Of a stretch of 61,803 nt of DNA, positions 46,207 to 53,605 are shown one piece after another; the first letter of the stretch is position 1; every line of letters starts with the position of its first letter. This DNA comes from Fervidicola ferrireducens (GTDB lineage: Bacteria > Bacillota > Thermosediminibacteria > Thermosediminibacterales > Thermosediminibacteraceae). Under the pieces are notes generated by a model. The model was not told where the DNA came from. It ran no database searches and saw nothing but the letters and a program-made list of their open reading frames with translations. Both the position numbers and the translations under genes were made by a program. The stretch is from the NCBI RefSeq assembly GCF_001562425.1, contig NZ_LOED01000013.1:1-61803 (forward strand). The letters are read 5' to 3'.

Positions 46207-47007
46207 AAATTGAACCGACACATTAACTTCTGAATCGTATGTTGCAGCGAGACACTCCTTTAGCGGCTCCTTCCGTTGCAAACACCTTTGCTTTGCAACG
46301 CGAGTTAAGCATTCGAGTATATCCGGATAAAACGGGCACTTGCAACCTTTAGACAAGCTATCTATAATCCCATACTCTTTAAGGGCGTTTCTAATGGCTT
46401 GTCTGGAAACACCAAAAACAGACGAAAAATAGTGTAGCTTAAGCGGAGTTATCTTTTCTCCTTCGAAAATACAGGCTTTTAGCCTCGGCGTCGGTAGAAG
46501 AAGCTCTCTAACTAGCTTGTTGGCTTCTTTGTCAAAAAACCACCTCTCCCCAGGTGTTAGCGATGAACTCTTTATGAATACATGGCCGAGGCAGATGTGG
46601 CTCAATTCGTGGGTTAGCGTCCAGACAATCCTATTTCCCGGGAAAAATTTCCTGTAATTCTTTACGATCAGAATTTTTATACGATCGCCATCGAGAAAAG
46701 TCAAGCCTTCTGCCCGATACGGTATCAAGTCGGTCTCTATCAGCTCTACGGGAAACCACTTGCCGTCTTTTTGGACCATGAGGTTGCGTATAACCTCTTC
46801 TATCGAGAAAGGCGGAGTAATACTAGAGGATGCTAACGCGTCCCTTAGCATTGCTGCCGCATTTTTTATTTTTGCGATATTTACGCATGATGAATAACCG
46901 ATGGCCTTATTTCCACCTGTAGGAATAACATCATTTACAACGGGAGAATTAAAAGGCAGGTTATCGTGTTTCGCCACTTTCATCGGTATTATCGCCTTCC
47001 TCGACAT
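46081..47007 (-). CDS. ImmA/IrrE-family metallopeptidase
   Basis: 308 residues. Zinc protease motif HELSHICLGH at residues 133-142 with a downstream acidic ligand in DKEANKLVRELLLP. ImmA of ICEBs1 cleaves the adjacent repressor ImmR to induce the element; the same pair layout is seen here, the start overlapping the XRE gene by 47 bases. The last ~42 residues (after ATYDSEVNVSVQF) are read antisense through the helicase fragment at 46008-46206, so the natural end was probably lost at a junction near 46206 and this tail is fortuitous. Confidence 0.8.
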   Translation of the reverse strand: MSRKAIIPMKVAKHDNLPFNSPVVNDVIPTGGNKAIGYSSCVNIAKIKNAAAMLRDALASSSITPPFSIEEVIRNLMVQKDGKWFPVELIETDLIPYRAEGLTFLDGDRIKILIVKNYRKFFPGNRIVWTLTHELSHICLGHVFIKSSSLTPGERWFFDKEANKLVRELLLPTPRLKACIFEGEKITPLKLHYFSSVFGVSRQAIRNALKEYGIIDSLSKGCKCPFYPDILECLTRVAKQRCLQRKEPLKECLAATYDSEVNVSVQFSIKSFYIWSIQNNSHIPIVFKCFDLCPSEISLLSNVRKYLR

Positions 47008-47434
47008 TTCCAGTTCTTTGTTTCTCCTGTGTGGATCTTATAGCCTTAACTGCCTTGACAAGAGAGTGAATCTGCTCTGACGTCAGATTCCGGAACTCAC
47101 GCAGAAGTAAAATTAAGTCTCCTCTTCGATTAGCTTCCTCCCATTCTTTGATGAGCTCTGCCAGCTGACGATCTTCCATTTCATTAGTTTCAAATTCCAC
47201 ATCTTCTTTCAATAAATCGGCTGGCGGCACGCCGAGATATTTAGCTAATTTCTCCAGAAAATCGAGATAAATCCGCCTTTGCCCGGTTTCAATTGCCCAA
47301 AGATATGTATGAGATACGTCCAATACTTCGGCAAGTTCGCGTGTCGACAGTTTGGCTTTTTCACGAGCTTCCCTTATCTTTTCGGCTACTATCCTGTGTA
47401 TTTTCGGGATATCCCTTTCCTCTGGCATAACCAT
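46961..47434 (-). CDS. XRE-family repressor (ImmR-like)
   Basis: 157 residues. Helix-turn-helix at residues ~17-72 (IREAREKAKLSTRELAEVLD, VSHTYLWAIETGQRR, LAKYLGVPPADLL) and an acidic, helical carboxyl part. Paired with the ImmA-like protease and divergent from the HTH gene at 47655, a typical lysogeny-style switch. GGTGGGG lies before the start. Its own promoter region contains GTTTAC motifs, consistent with autoregulation. Confidence 0.88.
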   Translation of the reverse strand: MVMPEERDIPKIHRIVAEKIREAREKAKLSTRELAEVLDVSHTYLWAIETGQRRIYLDFLEKLAKYLGVPPADLLKEDVEFETNEMEDRQLAELIKEWEEANRRGDLILLLREFRNLTSEQIHSLVKAVKAIRSTQEKQRTGNVEEGDNTDESGETR

Positions 47435-47453
47435 TCCCCACCTTATATTTTTT

Positions 47454-47620
47454 GTTTACACTATTATATCACACTCTTAGATAACAAAAAAAGAAGTATT
47501 TACTCGAAAAACGGAAAAAATTAAAGAATTAGCGATATAAACGGGCTATTTTGTTTACAATGATAAGTAAACCTGTTGTCAAATACCGCCTGCTGAGGTA
47601 CAATTACTGTAGGTTTACGA
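47454..47620 (+). promoter_or_regulatory. Switch region with repeated GTTTAC operators
   Basis: Between the divergent XRE and LuxR-type genes. GTTTAC occurs at 47454-47459, 47553-47558 (as an inverted pair with GTAAAC 47567-47572, 8-base spacer) and near 47612-47617. A TATAAT on the minus strand next to the first copy would be covered by a bound repressor. Confidence 0.55.
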
Positions 47621-47654
47621 AATTATGACTACAGAAAGGCAGGCGGTGAACTGA

Positions 47655-48764
47655 ATGCGGGCGACTGTCAACGTTTCCGGTGAAATGTTGGCGGTGAGTG
47701 CGTTAAGCCCCCAGCAAAAGAAAATATATGAAATGTATCTCGAAGGTTATAAACCAAGAAAAATATCCGAACTCACGGGGATAAGCTACGAAACCGTAAG
47801 AACTCAGTTAAAAAGGATTACCAAAAAAATCAAGAATTTAACGTCACTTAGCGAAATTGAAGAAGATCCCGACATCATGCACCTTTACGGGAAACAGCAG
47901 CAAATCCCTTACCTCAAGAGAAACGGCTACCAAATAAAAGATGCCGCCAAGGTCCTCGGCACCTCGGCGGGCACAGCCCGGCCCTATATCAGCCGGGGAT
48001 ACAAAGCCAAAAATACAAAGGTATCGTCCATTAGAGAGTATACCCTTACGAGAGAAGAAATGCAAGAAATCGTTAGAAAATCAGAAGAGAGAAATAAACC
48101 CATGTCACCCGATTTGGTATCGATGTGCTACTCGCTGGCGATGGAAGAGAAGAAAGAAAAGATAAAGCTAATCTGTGCGGCAATATTCGGCGCTGGTTAC
48201 TGGGAAGCCAAAAAAGCCTTACTGGATGAACGCGCAAAAGCGTTCCGTGCTCTAGCCACTAAAGGCCACCAGACGTATACATACATCGAAAGTGATGCGA
48301 GGAAAATCATCCCGGACGTAATTGAAGAGTATTTCTCGCACGTCAAAGACGATACGTTCAGGCCGTTGAACGGAAAAGCTCAAGAAGCCCTGCAGGAAAT
48401 ATACCGGGAACGAAAGGCCATGCTGGAGCGGTACGGTGCGATAGCACTGAGACACGTGAATCACGGCTGCCATGCAAAGGCTTATCCGCTCAAGCCTGTA
48501 AATCCCAAAACCGTGAAGTTCGAGAAAACCGGAAAGGTAGTAAAAATCAGAGAAAAGTCACTGGTTATAGAAACCGATGATGAGACTCTTGAGGTGAATA
48601 CAGAGGAAATCATAATATCCCAAAATTCCAGCTACTACAGCATATCCCACATGGCAGCGAGAATTGGAGATGTAGTAAATATAGGCGGCGGAATTGTGTA
48701 TATCAAGGATTTCATTGAGGAGTTTCCTATAAGGCTCATTACTGACAAGAGTGCCCAAGAATAA
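47655..48764 (+). CDS. LuxR-type helix-turn-helix protein of unknown function
   Basis: 369 residues. Residues ~17-60 form a GerE/LuxR-like helix-turn-helix (LSPQQKKIYEMYLEGYKPRK, ISELTGISYETVRTQLKR), followed by a second helix-turn-helix-like segment (YQIKDAAKVLGTSAGTARPY). The remainder is a mixed alpha/beta domain ending in a small beta-rich module (TGKVVKIREKSLVIETDDET). No known name. Faces the ImmR-like repressor across the operator region, so it is probably the first gene of the element's regulated operon and an activator. Confidence 0.65.
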   Translation: MRATVNVSGEMLAVSALSPQQKKIYEMYLEGYKPRKISELTGISYETVRTQLKRITKKIKNLTSLSEIEEDPDIMHLYGKQQQIPYLKRNGYQIKDAAKVLGTSAGTARPYISRGYKAKNTKVSSIREYTLTREEMQEIVRKSEERNKPMSPDLVSMCYSLAMEEKKEKIKLICAAIFGAGYWEAKKALLDERAKAFRALATKGHQTYTYIESDARKIIPDVIEEYFSHVKDDTFRPLNGKAQEALQEIYRERKAMLERYGAIALRHVNHGCHAKAYPLKPVNPKTVKFEKTGKVVKIREKSLVIETDDETLEVNTEEIIISQNSSYYSISHMAARIGDVVNIGGGIVYIKDFIEEFPIRLITDKSAQE

Positions 48765-48789
48765 GAGAAAAATACATATATTCCCAGAA

Positions 48790-48857
48790 GTGGGGAACAA
48801 GCTCTCCCCGGATGGGTAGGTCTGTGCCAAATCAAGGGGTGGTACGCGCGTACCACC
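48790..48857 (+). other. Structured repeat element, copy 1
   Basis: 68-base sequence starting GTGGGGAACA, containing CCCCGG, TGGGTA, TCTGT and AAATCA blocks, and ending in a perfect 22-base palindrome (48837-48858, half-site GGGTGGTACGC). 56 of 68 positions match copy 2 at 50706. GGGG pairs with CCCC in both copies, and the palindrome folds as a 9-bp stem with a GCGC loop. It is followed by a strong terminator and then the gene at 48962. Confidence 0.75.
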
Positions 48858-48879
48858 CTGTTTTTGGTAAAAAAAATCG

Positions 48880-48908
48880 GGGCGCACACAGCGCCCTTTT
48901 TTATTTTT
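48880..48908 (+). terminator. Intrinsic terminator in the leader of the replication-type gene
   Basis: GGGCGC-ACACA-GCGCCC stem (48880-48896) and TTTTTTATTTTT. Placed 54 bases before the ATG at 48962, so it would attenuate that gene unless read through. Confidence 0.9.
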
Positions 48909-48961
48909 CCCCCTTTTATACGTATACGAGGGACCAAAAAATTGACAGGAGGTTGATAAAC

Positions 48962-50665
48962 ATGTCATTCACTCATTTCGATATCCCTCGTAGTAATTAT
49001 ATCAAAATTCCGCGTTCTTGGCTAGCCGAACATATGGCAAAGTTAAACGGCGCTGAGTTGAAAGTTGTACTCTATATCCTCATGCACACATGGGGATATC
49101 AGGAATACGGCATCGCCAAGCATATTACCCTCGATGAGTTCAAACACGGCAGGCTCAAGAAAGATGGGACTAGGATGGACAACGGCACCGGCCTTTCACA
49201 CGGTGCTGTGGTAAAGGCCCTTAAGAAAGCAATGGAGGATAACTTTATCGTTTGCTACGTGGACAATACCGACGGCGGCAGAATTCAAAAGTACTACATG
49301 CTCAGGATGAATCCTCATGTCCCCGCAGAAACCTTTGCGATAGATAAAAAGACTGGCAAAAGGACCGACTTTGAAGAATGGCTAAAAATGGCCGCTTATG
49401 AAGGAGATAACGACGATAACCCTGACCCTGACAACAGGCCTACAAGAAAACGTGGAGAAGAGAGTGACCGGGCCACCACAACTGATGAACCCAGATGTAT
49501 AAAAAGTGACACCTCGGAAAATCAAGGCATTGAAGGCCATATCGTGCAAAAAATGACTGCTAATTTCACAAGCAGTGACGACAGATGTATAAAAAGTGAA
49601 CACCGTACTCTAGAAAGAAACTATAAGAAAGAAACTTATAAGAAAGATATGAAAAAGAACAACAACACACCAAAGGTACAGAGTACCATACAAGGTACTA
49701 AGAGAACCGATCAAAATGTTGTTGTTGTGGATAACTTTGTGGATAACTCTGTGGATAACTTATCGGCTACAAGATATGCTAAAGGCAACAGCACGGCTAA
49801 AAGGCAAAAAGCAAAACTTAGTACCGCCTATCATACTGCCGAGGGGATAGGTACCGACGTACGTACTATCGATACAAAGCAAAAACTCGAAAGTTCATTT
49901 AATACTGCTGGAGGAATAGGTATCAACACCACTTCTATCGGTACAAAGCTAAAAACCGAACGAAACTCCTTCTATCATACTGAAGGAAAGTACAACACTG
50001 CTGGAAGGAATATCTTTTCTGACATAGAGGCAAAAGCAAGTCAAATCGGTACAAAGCAAGGAATCGAAAGAAGTACTGTACATCCGACCAAAGACGAAAC
50101 AGCGACAGAGGTACGTACCATCGAACCAGAGCAAAAATTCGAGGGCAGTATTTTAAAATTAACTGCTGGAGGAGTAAAAAGCAGGATAAACGGACTTTCT
50201 TTCGACGGAGAGGAAAAAGCTGCTCGTTCGTCCATTCATCCTGGAGCAGTGAAAGAAAAAATGGAGGACGAAAAACTGCATGACCTGAACAAGATAAAGG
50301 ACTGCTGCATCAGATTTGCCGAGATAGTCGGCCGCAGGAATGATAAGTTTGTCATAAAACTTTGCCGGAAATATAAGGCGATTAATGTCGAAAAGCAGCT
50401 GGAGGTGATGGCTGAGTACGCCAAGCGCCACTTTGTCGAAAATCCGGAGGGGTTCCTCACTTCAGCTCTGAAGGAGGGCTACCAGCTCCCGGCCGCCGCA
50501 AAAAGGGCTGAGGCCAAAGTCAAAGTCACCTGCCCTGATTGCAAAGGAGTAGGCTACTTCTACAATCCCGAAAAAAATACCGCACGGCTTTGCAGCACGT
50601 GCGGCGGCTCGGGAAAAGTTGACAAATCGCTGGCAACCCCTCTTGACAATATTATACTCTTTTGA
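48962..50665 (+). CDS. Winged-helix replication-initiator-like protein with internal repeats
   Basis: 567 residues. The amino ~120 residues form a winged helix (NYIKIPRSWLAEHMAKLNGA, LKVVLYILMHTWGYQEYG, GLSHGAVVKALKKAMEDNFI) like the phage lambda O/replisome-organiser type. Residues ~230-430 are low-complexity and repetitive (T, K, E, G), with units such as IGTKQ.-ER. The end has a DnaJ-like zinc module, CPDCKGVGYF and CSTCGGSGKV. The carboxyl helical stretch KDCCIRFAEIVGRRNDKFVI resembles DnaD-like parts. ATG 48962 follows ACAGGAGG. Probably starts element replication; exact family not certain. Confidence 0.65.
   Translation: MSFTHFDIPRSNYIKIPRSWLAEHMAKLNGAELKVVLYILMHTWGYQEYGIAKHITLDEFKHGRLKKDGTRMDNGTGLSHGAVVKALKKAMEDNFIVCYVDNTDGGRIQKYYMLRMNPHVPAETFAIDKKTGKRTDFEEWLKMAAYEGDNDDNPDPDNRPTRKRGEESDRATTTDEPRCIKSDTSENQGIEGHIVQKMTANFTSSDDRCIKSEHRTLERNYKKETYKKDMKKNNNTPKVQSTIQGTKRTDQNVVVVDNFVDNSVDNLSATRYAKGNSTAKRQKAKLSTAYHTAEGIGTDVRTIDTKQKLESSFNTAGGIGINTTSIGTKLKTERNSFYHTEGKYNTAGRNIFSDIEAKASQIGTKQGIERSTVHPTKDETATEVRTIEPEQKFEGSILKLTAGGVKSRINGLSFDGEEKAARSSIHPGAVKEKMEDEKLHDLNKIKDCCIRFAEIVGRRNDKFVIKLCRKYKAINVEKQLEVMAEYAKRHFVENPEGFLTSALKEGYQLPAAAKRAEAKVKVTCPDCKGVGYFYNPEKNTARLCSTCGGSGKVDKSLATPLDNIILF
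49868..50140 (+). repeat. Four intragenic direct repeats (possible iterons)
   Basis: ATCG-ATACAAAGC at 49868-49880, ATCG-GTACAAAGC at 49937-49949 and 50045-50057, and ATCG-AACCAGAGC at 50120-50132, each followed by an A-rich stretch and a CGAA-like end. Spacing 69, 108 and 75 bases. The copies are in frame, so they also give protein repeats. Confidence 0.6.
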
Positions 50666-50705
50666 TATGCTAGAAGCAAGGGAAAATTCAGAACTAGGGA
50701 ACAAA

Positions 50706-50773
50706 GTGGGGAACAAAATAGCCCCGGTTGGGTAAATCTGTCTCAAATCAGGGGGTAGTACGCGCGTACCACT
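50706..50773 (+). other. Structured repeat element, copy 2
   Basis: 68 bases, 82% identical to copy 1, same orientation. The GGGG/CCCC pair, TGGGTA, AAATCA and the GTACGCGCGTACCAC palindrome core are conserved; differences cluster in the predicted loop (positions 12-16). It starts 41 bases after the replication-type gene and is again followed by a terminator and a gene (50974). Confidence 0.75.
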
Positions 50774-50793
50774 TTGGCCCAGGAAGAAACGAA

Positions 50794-50837
50794 ACCGGCT
50801 TCTAGCAGCCTTCTAGCAGCCGGTGTTTTTGTTTTTG
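50794..50837 (+). terminator. Intrinsic terminator downstream of repeat copy 2
   Basis: ACCGGCT / AGCCGGT stem (50794-50800 with 50818-50824), loop made of an 11-base tandem repeat TTCTAGCAGCC, then GTTTTTGTTTTTG. Confidence 0.82.
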
Positions 50838-50909
50838 TCAAGAGGGATTTTGCCATCAGCTTTTCCCGAGCTACCAAAATCAATCAAAATCAAGAAAGGA
50901 GGGTATTTT

Positions 50910-50969
50910 CGGAAGTTGTTGGGCTCGAAATAATCGGAATAATCAAAATAAACTAACAACTTCCGGAGG
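50910..50969 (+). promoter_or_regulatory. Long-range hairpin touching the ribosome site of the next gene
   Basis: CGGAAGTTGTT (50910-50920) is perfectly complementary to AACAACTTCCG (50955-50965). The right arm shares its last G with the Shine-Dalgarno GGAGG (50965-50969) of the gene at 50974. An additional AAAGGAGGG lies just before the left arm. Suggests translational control. Confidence 0.6.
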
Positions 50970-50973
50970 CTAT

Positions 50974-51297
50974 ATGGACGGCTATAGGGCATTAGCGGCT
51001 GGGATAATAAGGCAGGCAGTGTGGGATGTGAAGAATCTTCCCAACAAGGACCCCGATAAAATCGATGCAATCGAATTCTTCACGAAAGACTGGTTCGAGT
51101 TTATCGCAGACGTGCTGAACCTGGACGCGGGCAAAATCAGGAAAAAGGTTGCAGAACTCTGCCAAATCCAATGTCAAAGGAGGGATTCAAAGAAAAACAA
51201 GAACATCCACCTTCCGTCAGTAATTCAAAAATTAGAACAAGGAGAGGAGGGACGACATATCGAGGCCGCTCAGCTGGCCTATGTCGGCGTAAAATGA
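50974..51297 (+). CDS. Small conserved element protein, unknown function
   Basis: 107 residues starting MDGYRALAAGIIRQAVWDVK. The AxxIIxxAVxD...FF...WFxxxxxxL layout (FFTKDWFEFIADVLNLD) is that of short proteins common in Gram-positive integrative elements, whose function is unknown to me. No signal peptide or membrane helix. First gene of the secretion operon, after the hairpin leader. Confidence 0.7.
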   Translation: MDGYRALAAGIIRQAVWDVKNLPNKDPDKIDAIEFFTKDWFEFIADVLNLDAGKIRKKVAELCQIQCQRRDSKKNKNIHLPSVIQKLEQGEEGRHIEAAQLAYVGVK

Positions 51298-51698
51298 TGG
51301 GTAGGGCTTTAAAAAGAAAACTGGTTAGATTGTTCGTACTTTCTTTAACCATATTAGCCGTAATGGTAACAATCACTGCTATGGCAGTACCGGTTTTCGC
51401 CGCAGGTGAGGATAGTATAAACCCCAACGCAAGCAGCGGCGACCCGGGCGTCAACTCGAAAGACGTCCAGGGCGTGATAAATTTCCTGGTAACTATCCTG
51501 AAGTACTTTACAGCAATAGGTGGAGTAATTGTCGTAGGAGCTCTCATGTACAACGGCTATAAGCTGGCCTTTTCCGTAGATCCTAGAGGGAAAGCCGAAG
51601 CGATGGACGGACTCAAATATGCGATTATTGGTGGTATCATCGCTTTCGGTGCTTATCGCCTTGCTGGTGTGCTAAAAGGTCTGGCGGATAAGCTATAA
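51294..51698 (+). CDS. Type IV secretion pilin (VirB2/TrbC-like)
   Basis: About 134 residues. Basic amino end, a signal-type helix (LFVLSLTILAVMVTITAMAV, cleavage likely near PVFAAG), then two hydrophobic helices (GVINFLVTILKYFTAIGGVI and LKYAIIGGIIAFGAYRLAGV) separated by a charged loop (DPRGKAEAMDG). This is the layout of the T4SS_pilin family. The start overlaps the previous stop (ATGATG at 51294-51299). Confidence 0.82.
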   Translation: MMGRALKRKLVRLFVLSLTILAVMVTITAMAVPVFAAGEDSINPNASSGDPGVNSKDVQGVINFLVTILKYFTAIGGVIVVGALMYNGYKLAFSVDPRGKAEAMDGLKYAIIGGIIAFGAYRLAGVLKGLADKL

Positions 51699-51723
51699 TC
51701 TACCAGCAAAAGGAGTTGTCGTC

Positions 51724-52047
51724 ATGCGTGCGTACAAGACCCCAATACTCCTTTCGGAAGAACAGAAGATTATAGGTGGAGTGTTGACCTTAAGGCAGCT
51801 CGCATACGTGCTGGGCGGTGCCCTGCTGACTTACGACCTGGCTTCACGGTTGTACAGGATGGCTGGACTGGGCGCCGCCTTCACCTTCGTATTAATACTC
51901 TATTCGTTCTTCCTTTTACTTGCTTTCTGGAAAGTACAAAAATACGGCTTGAACTTTGACACGTACCTGGCGTTAAAGTTCAGGTTCATGACCAAGCAGA
52001 AAGCGTATGGCTACGGGAAAACCGAGTCAACTACCTACCACCTATAG
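51724..52047 (+). CDS. PrgI-family conjugation protein (VirB3-like)
   Basis: 107 residues. PrgI features: an amino ILLSEEQKIIGGVLTLRQLA segment followed by two adjacent helices (AYVLGGALLTYDLASRLYR and LGAAFTFVLILYSFFLLLAF) and a basic tail. PrgI proteins anchor VirB4-type ATPases to the membrane in Gram-positive conjugation systems. Its 3' end touches the left hairpin of the IscB element, so its last codons may have been altered by that insertion. Confidence 0.85.
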   Translation: MRAYKTPILLSEEQKIIGGVLTLRQLAYVLGGALLTYDLASRLYRMAGLGAAFTFVLILYSFFLLLAFWKVQKYGLNFDTYLALKFRFMTKQKAYGYGKTESTTYHL

Positions 52048-52260
52048 AGGTGGAGGCTTGCAAAAGCCTTAGTTGACTACCCTCAGCCAGGGTCGAAAGA
52101 CCATCGGGCTACGTTAGGCATGTCATGACACCATGGGATGATGCCCAAGTCCCATGCTCTGTCGCATGTACCTAAACAGTCCTGAGGGGTAGGGACAGTG
52201 GTACATGCATAACAAGCCTGCCTAACATTGGGGATGGGCAAAATAACTCCGAAAGGAGGA
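52048..52260 (+). ncRNA. Omega RNA (HEARO-type) of the IscB system
   Basis: About 210 non-coding bases immediately upstream of iscB with nested helices: outer GTTAGGCA (52113-52120) / TGCCTAAC (52219-52226); CATGGGA / TCCCATG; GCATGTACC (52164-52172) / GGTACATGC (52200-52208); inner AGTCC / GGGAC; and a GGTC-GAAA-GACC tetraloop hairpin (52091-52102). Placement and shape fit IscB guide RNAs, whose 5' end carries the guide copied from flanking DNA, here the end of prgI. The 3' end includes the iscB ribosome site. Confidence 0.82.
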
Positions 52261-52267
52261 ACACTTC

Positions 52268-53575
52268 TTGTTAGTGTTCGTACTTAATAAGCATGGGAAA
52301 CCCCTTATGCCGTGCAAACCATCAAAAGCAAGAAAACTGCTGAAACAGGGAAAAGCAAAAGTAGTTAAGAAAGAACCTTTCACAATTCAACTTTTGTATG
52401 GAAGTAGCGGATATAAGCAGAAGTGCATAGTGGGAATTGATGCAGGAAGTAAAAATATCGGTATAGCAGTTACAACTGAAGACGGCAGGGTGATTTACAA
52501 GGCACAGGTAGAGTTGAGGCAGGATATAAAAGAAAATATAGAAACAAGGCGCAGGCTCAGAAGAGCAAGAAGGAATAGAAAAACACGTTATCGCAAACCC
52601 AGATTTCTTAACCGCAGAAGACCAGAAGGATGGTTACCACCGTCTATAAGGGCAAGAGTAGAAGCACACTACAATCTCATCAAAAAACTTGCTCAGATAA
52701 TTCCAATAACAGAAATCAGAGTAGAAGTAACACAATTTGATGTACAGGCTATTCTCAATCCAAACATTCATGGTGAAGAATATCAAAAAGGCAGAATGCA
52801 TGGTTTTGACAGTGTTAAGGAATATGTGAAAATCAGAGATGGTTTTAAGTGCCATTATGCCAAGTTAAGACCCGATATACCATGTTCGGGCAAATTGACA
52901 GTAGATCACATTATTCCAAGAAGCAAAGGTGGGGCAGACAATCCGTCAAATTTGGTTTGTTGTTGTGAAGCTCATAATACAGCAAAAGGGCACATGAATT
53001 ATGAACAGTTTACTGGGCAACAACCACCTAAAATCGAGGATTTCCGTCCAGTAGCATTTATGAATGTCCTGAAAGATTACCTTGTTCCGATGTTACAGAA
53101 AATAGCATCTACGGGATATATATTTGGTTTATATACCAGAAGGACACGCAGGGAATGGGGATTGGGAAAATCGCACATAGACGATGCTATGGCAATAGCA
53201 GGGATAAAACCAAGATGGCAGGATAACGTATGGTACTATATAAAGCAGGTTCGCAAGAAAAAGAGGAGCCTGCATGAAGAGATACCACGTAAAGGCAGGA
53301 AAGAACCAAACAAAGAAGCAAAACGTAACAGTAAAAATACAAAGGAAATAGCAATTAACGGCAAGAAGTGGTGTTTATGGGACAAGGTATATATATCAGA
53401 CATCGATAAGACAGGGTTTATCAGTGGTTTTACGAACAATTGGGTATATATACAAGACATCTATGGTAATTATTTGCAATTGTCTGATAAATACAAACAA
53501 ATAAATCCCAAAAAACTACAACTGATGTACAGAAATAATAACTACATTTGTGAGCGATTCATCTCCACCTTGTAG
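52268..53575 (+). CDS. iscB: RNA-guided nuclease IscB
   Basis: 435 residues. PLMP domain at the start (VLNKHGKPLMPCKPSKARKL), RuvC-I GIDAGSKNIGIAV (D58), arginine-rich bridge helix (RRRLRRARRNRKTRYRKPRF), RuvC-II RVEVTQFD (E153), HNH KLTVDHIIPRSKGGADN (D213-H214), RuvC-III SHIDDAMAIA (H303, D305), and a carboxyl RNA/TAM-binding part. All nuclease residues are kept. The usual zinc Cys pairs of the HNH are altered (KCHYA, CEAHN). TTG start, AAAGGAGG 7 bases upstream. IscB cuts DNA using the omega RNA and is the ancestor-type of Cas9. Confidence 0.95.
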   Translation: MLVFVLNKHGKPLMPCKPSKARKLLKQGKAKVVKKEPFTIQLLYGSSGYKQKCIVGIDAGSKNIGIAVTTEDGRVIYKAQVELRQDIKENIETRRRLRRARRNRKTRYRKPRFLNRRRPEGWLPPSIRARVEAHYNLIKKLAQIIPITEIRVEVTQFDVQAILNPNIHGEEYQKGRMHGFDSVKEYVKIRDGFKCHYAKLRPDIPCSGKLTVDHIIPRSKGGADNPSNLVCCCEAHNTAKGHMNYEQFTGQQPPKIEDFRPVAFMNVLKDYLVPMLQKIASTGYIFGLYTRRTRREWGLGKSHIDDAMAIAGIKPRWQDNVWYYIKQVRKKKRSLHEEIPRKGRKEPNKEAKRNSKNTKEIAINGKKWCLWDKVYISDIDKTGFISGFTNNWVYIQDIYGNYLQLSDKYKQINPKKLQLMYRNNNYICERFISTL

Positions 53576-53605
53576 AAGGTGGAGACTTCTCGCATTTTTC
53601 TTTAA

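Larger units (their letters stand above)
52031..53600 (+). mobile_element. IscB-type IS200/IS605-related element without tnpA
   Basis: Inserted between prgI and the next secretion gene. Left-end hairpin CCACC-TATAGA-GGTGG followed by AGGCTTGC; right-end hairpin TCTCCACCTT-GTAG-AAGGTGGAGA (53562-53585) followed by CTTCTCGC. The shared GGTGGAG(G/A)CTT suggests related ends. It carries the omega RNA and iscB only; a TnpA would have to act from elsewhere. Exact ends are approximate. Confidence 0.75.

Noticed and set aside
48812-48961. Amino extension of the replication-type protein from an upstream ATG
   Set aside because: It would translate through the structured repeat and a terminator; ATG 48962 has ACAGGAGG at proper spacing.
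50774-50956. Small frame ending just before the gene at 50974 as a leader peptide
   Set aside because: It runs through a terminator hairpin and its T run and has no start with proper spacing.
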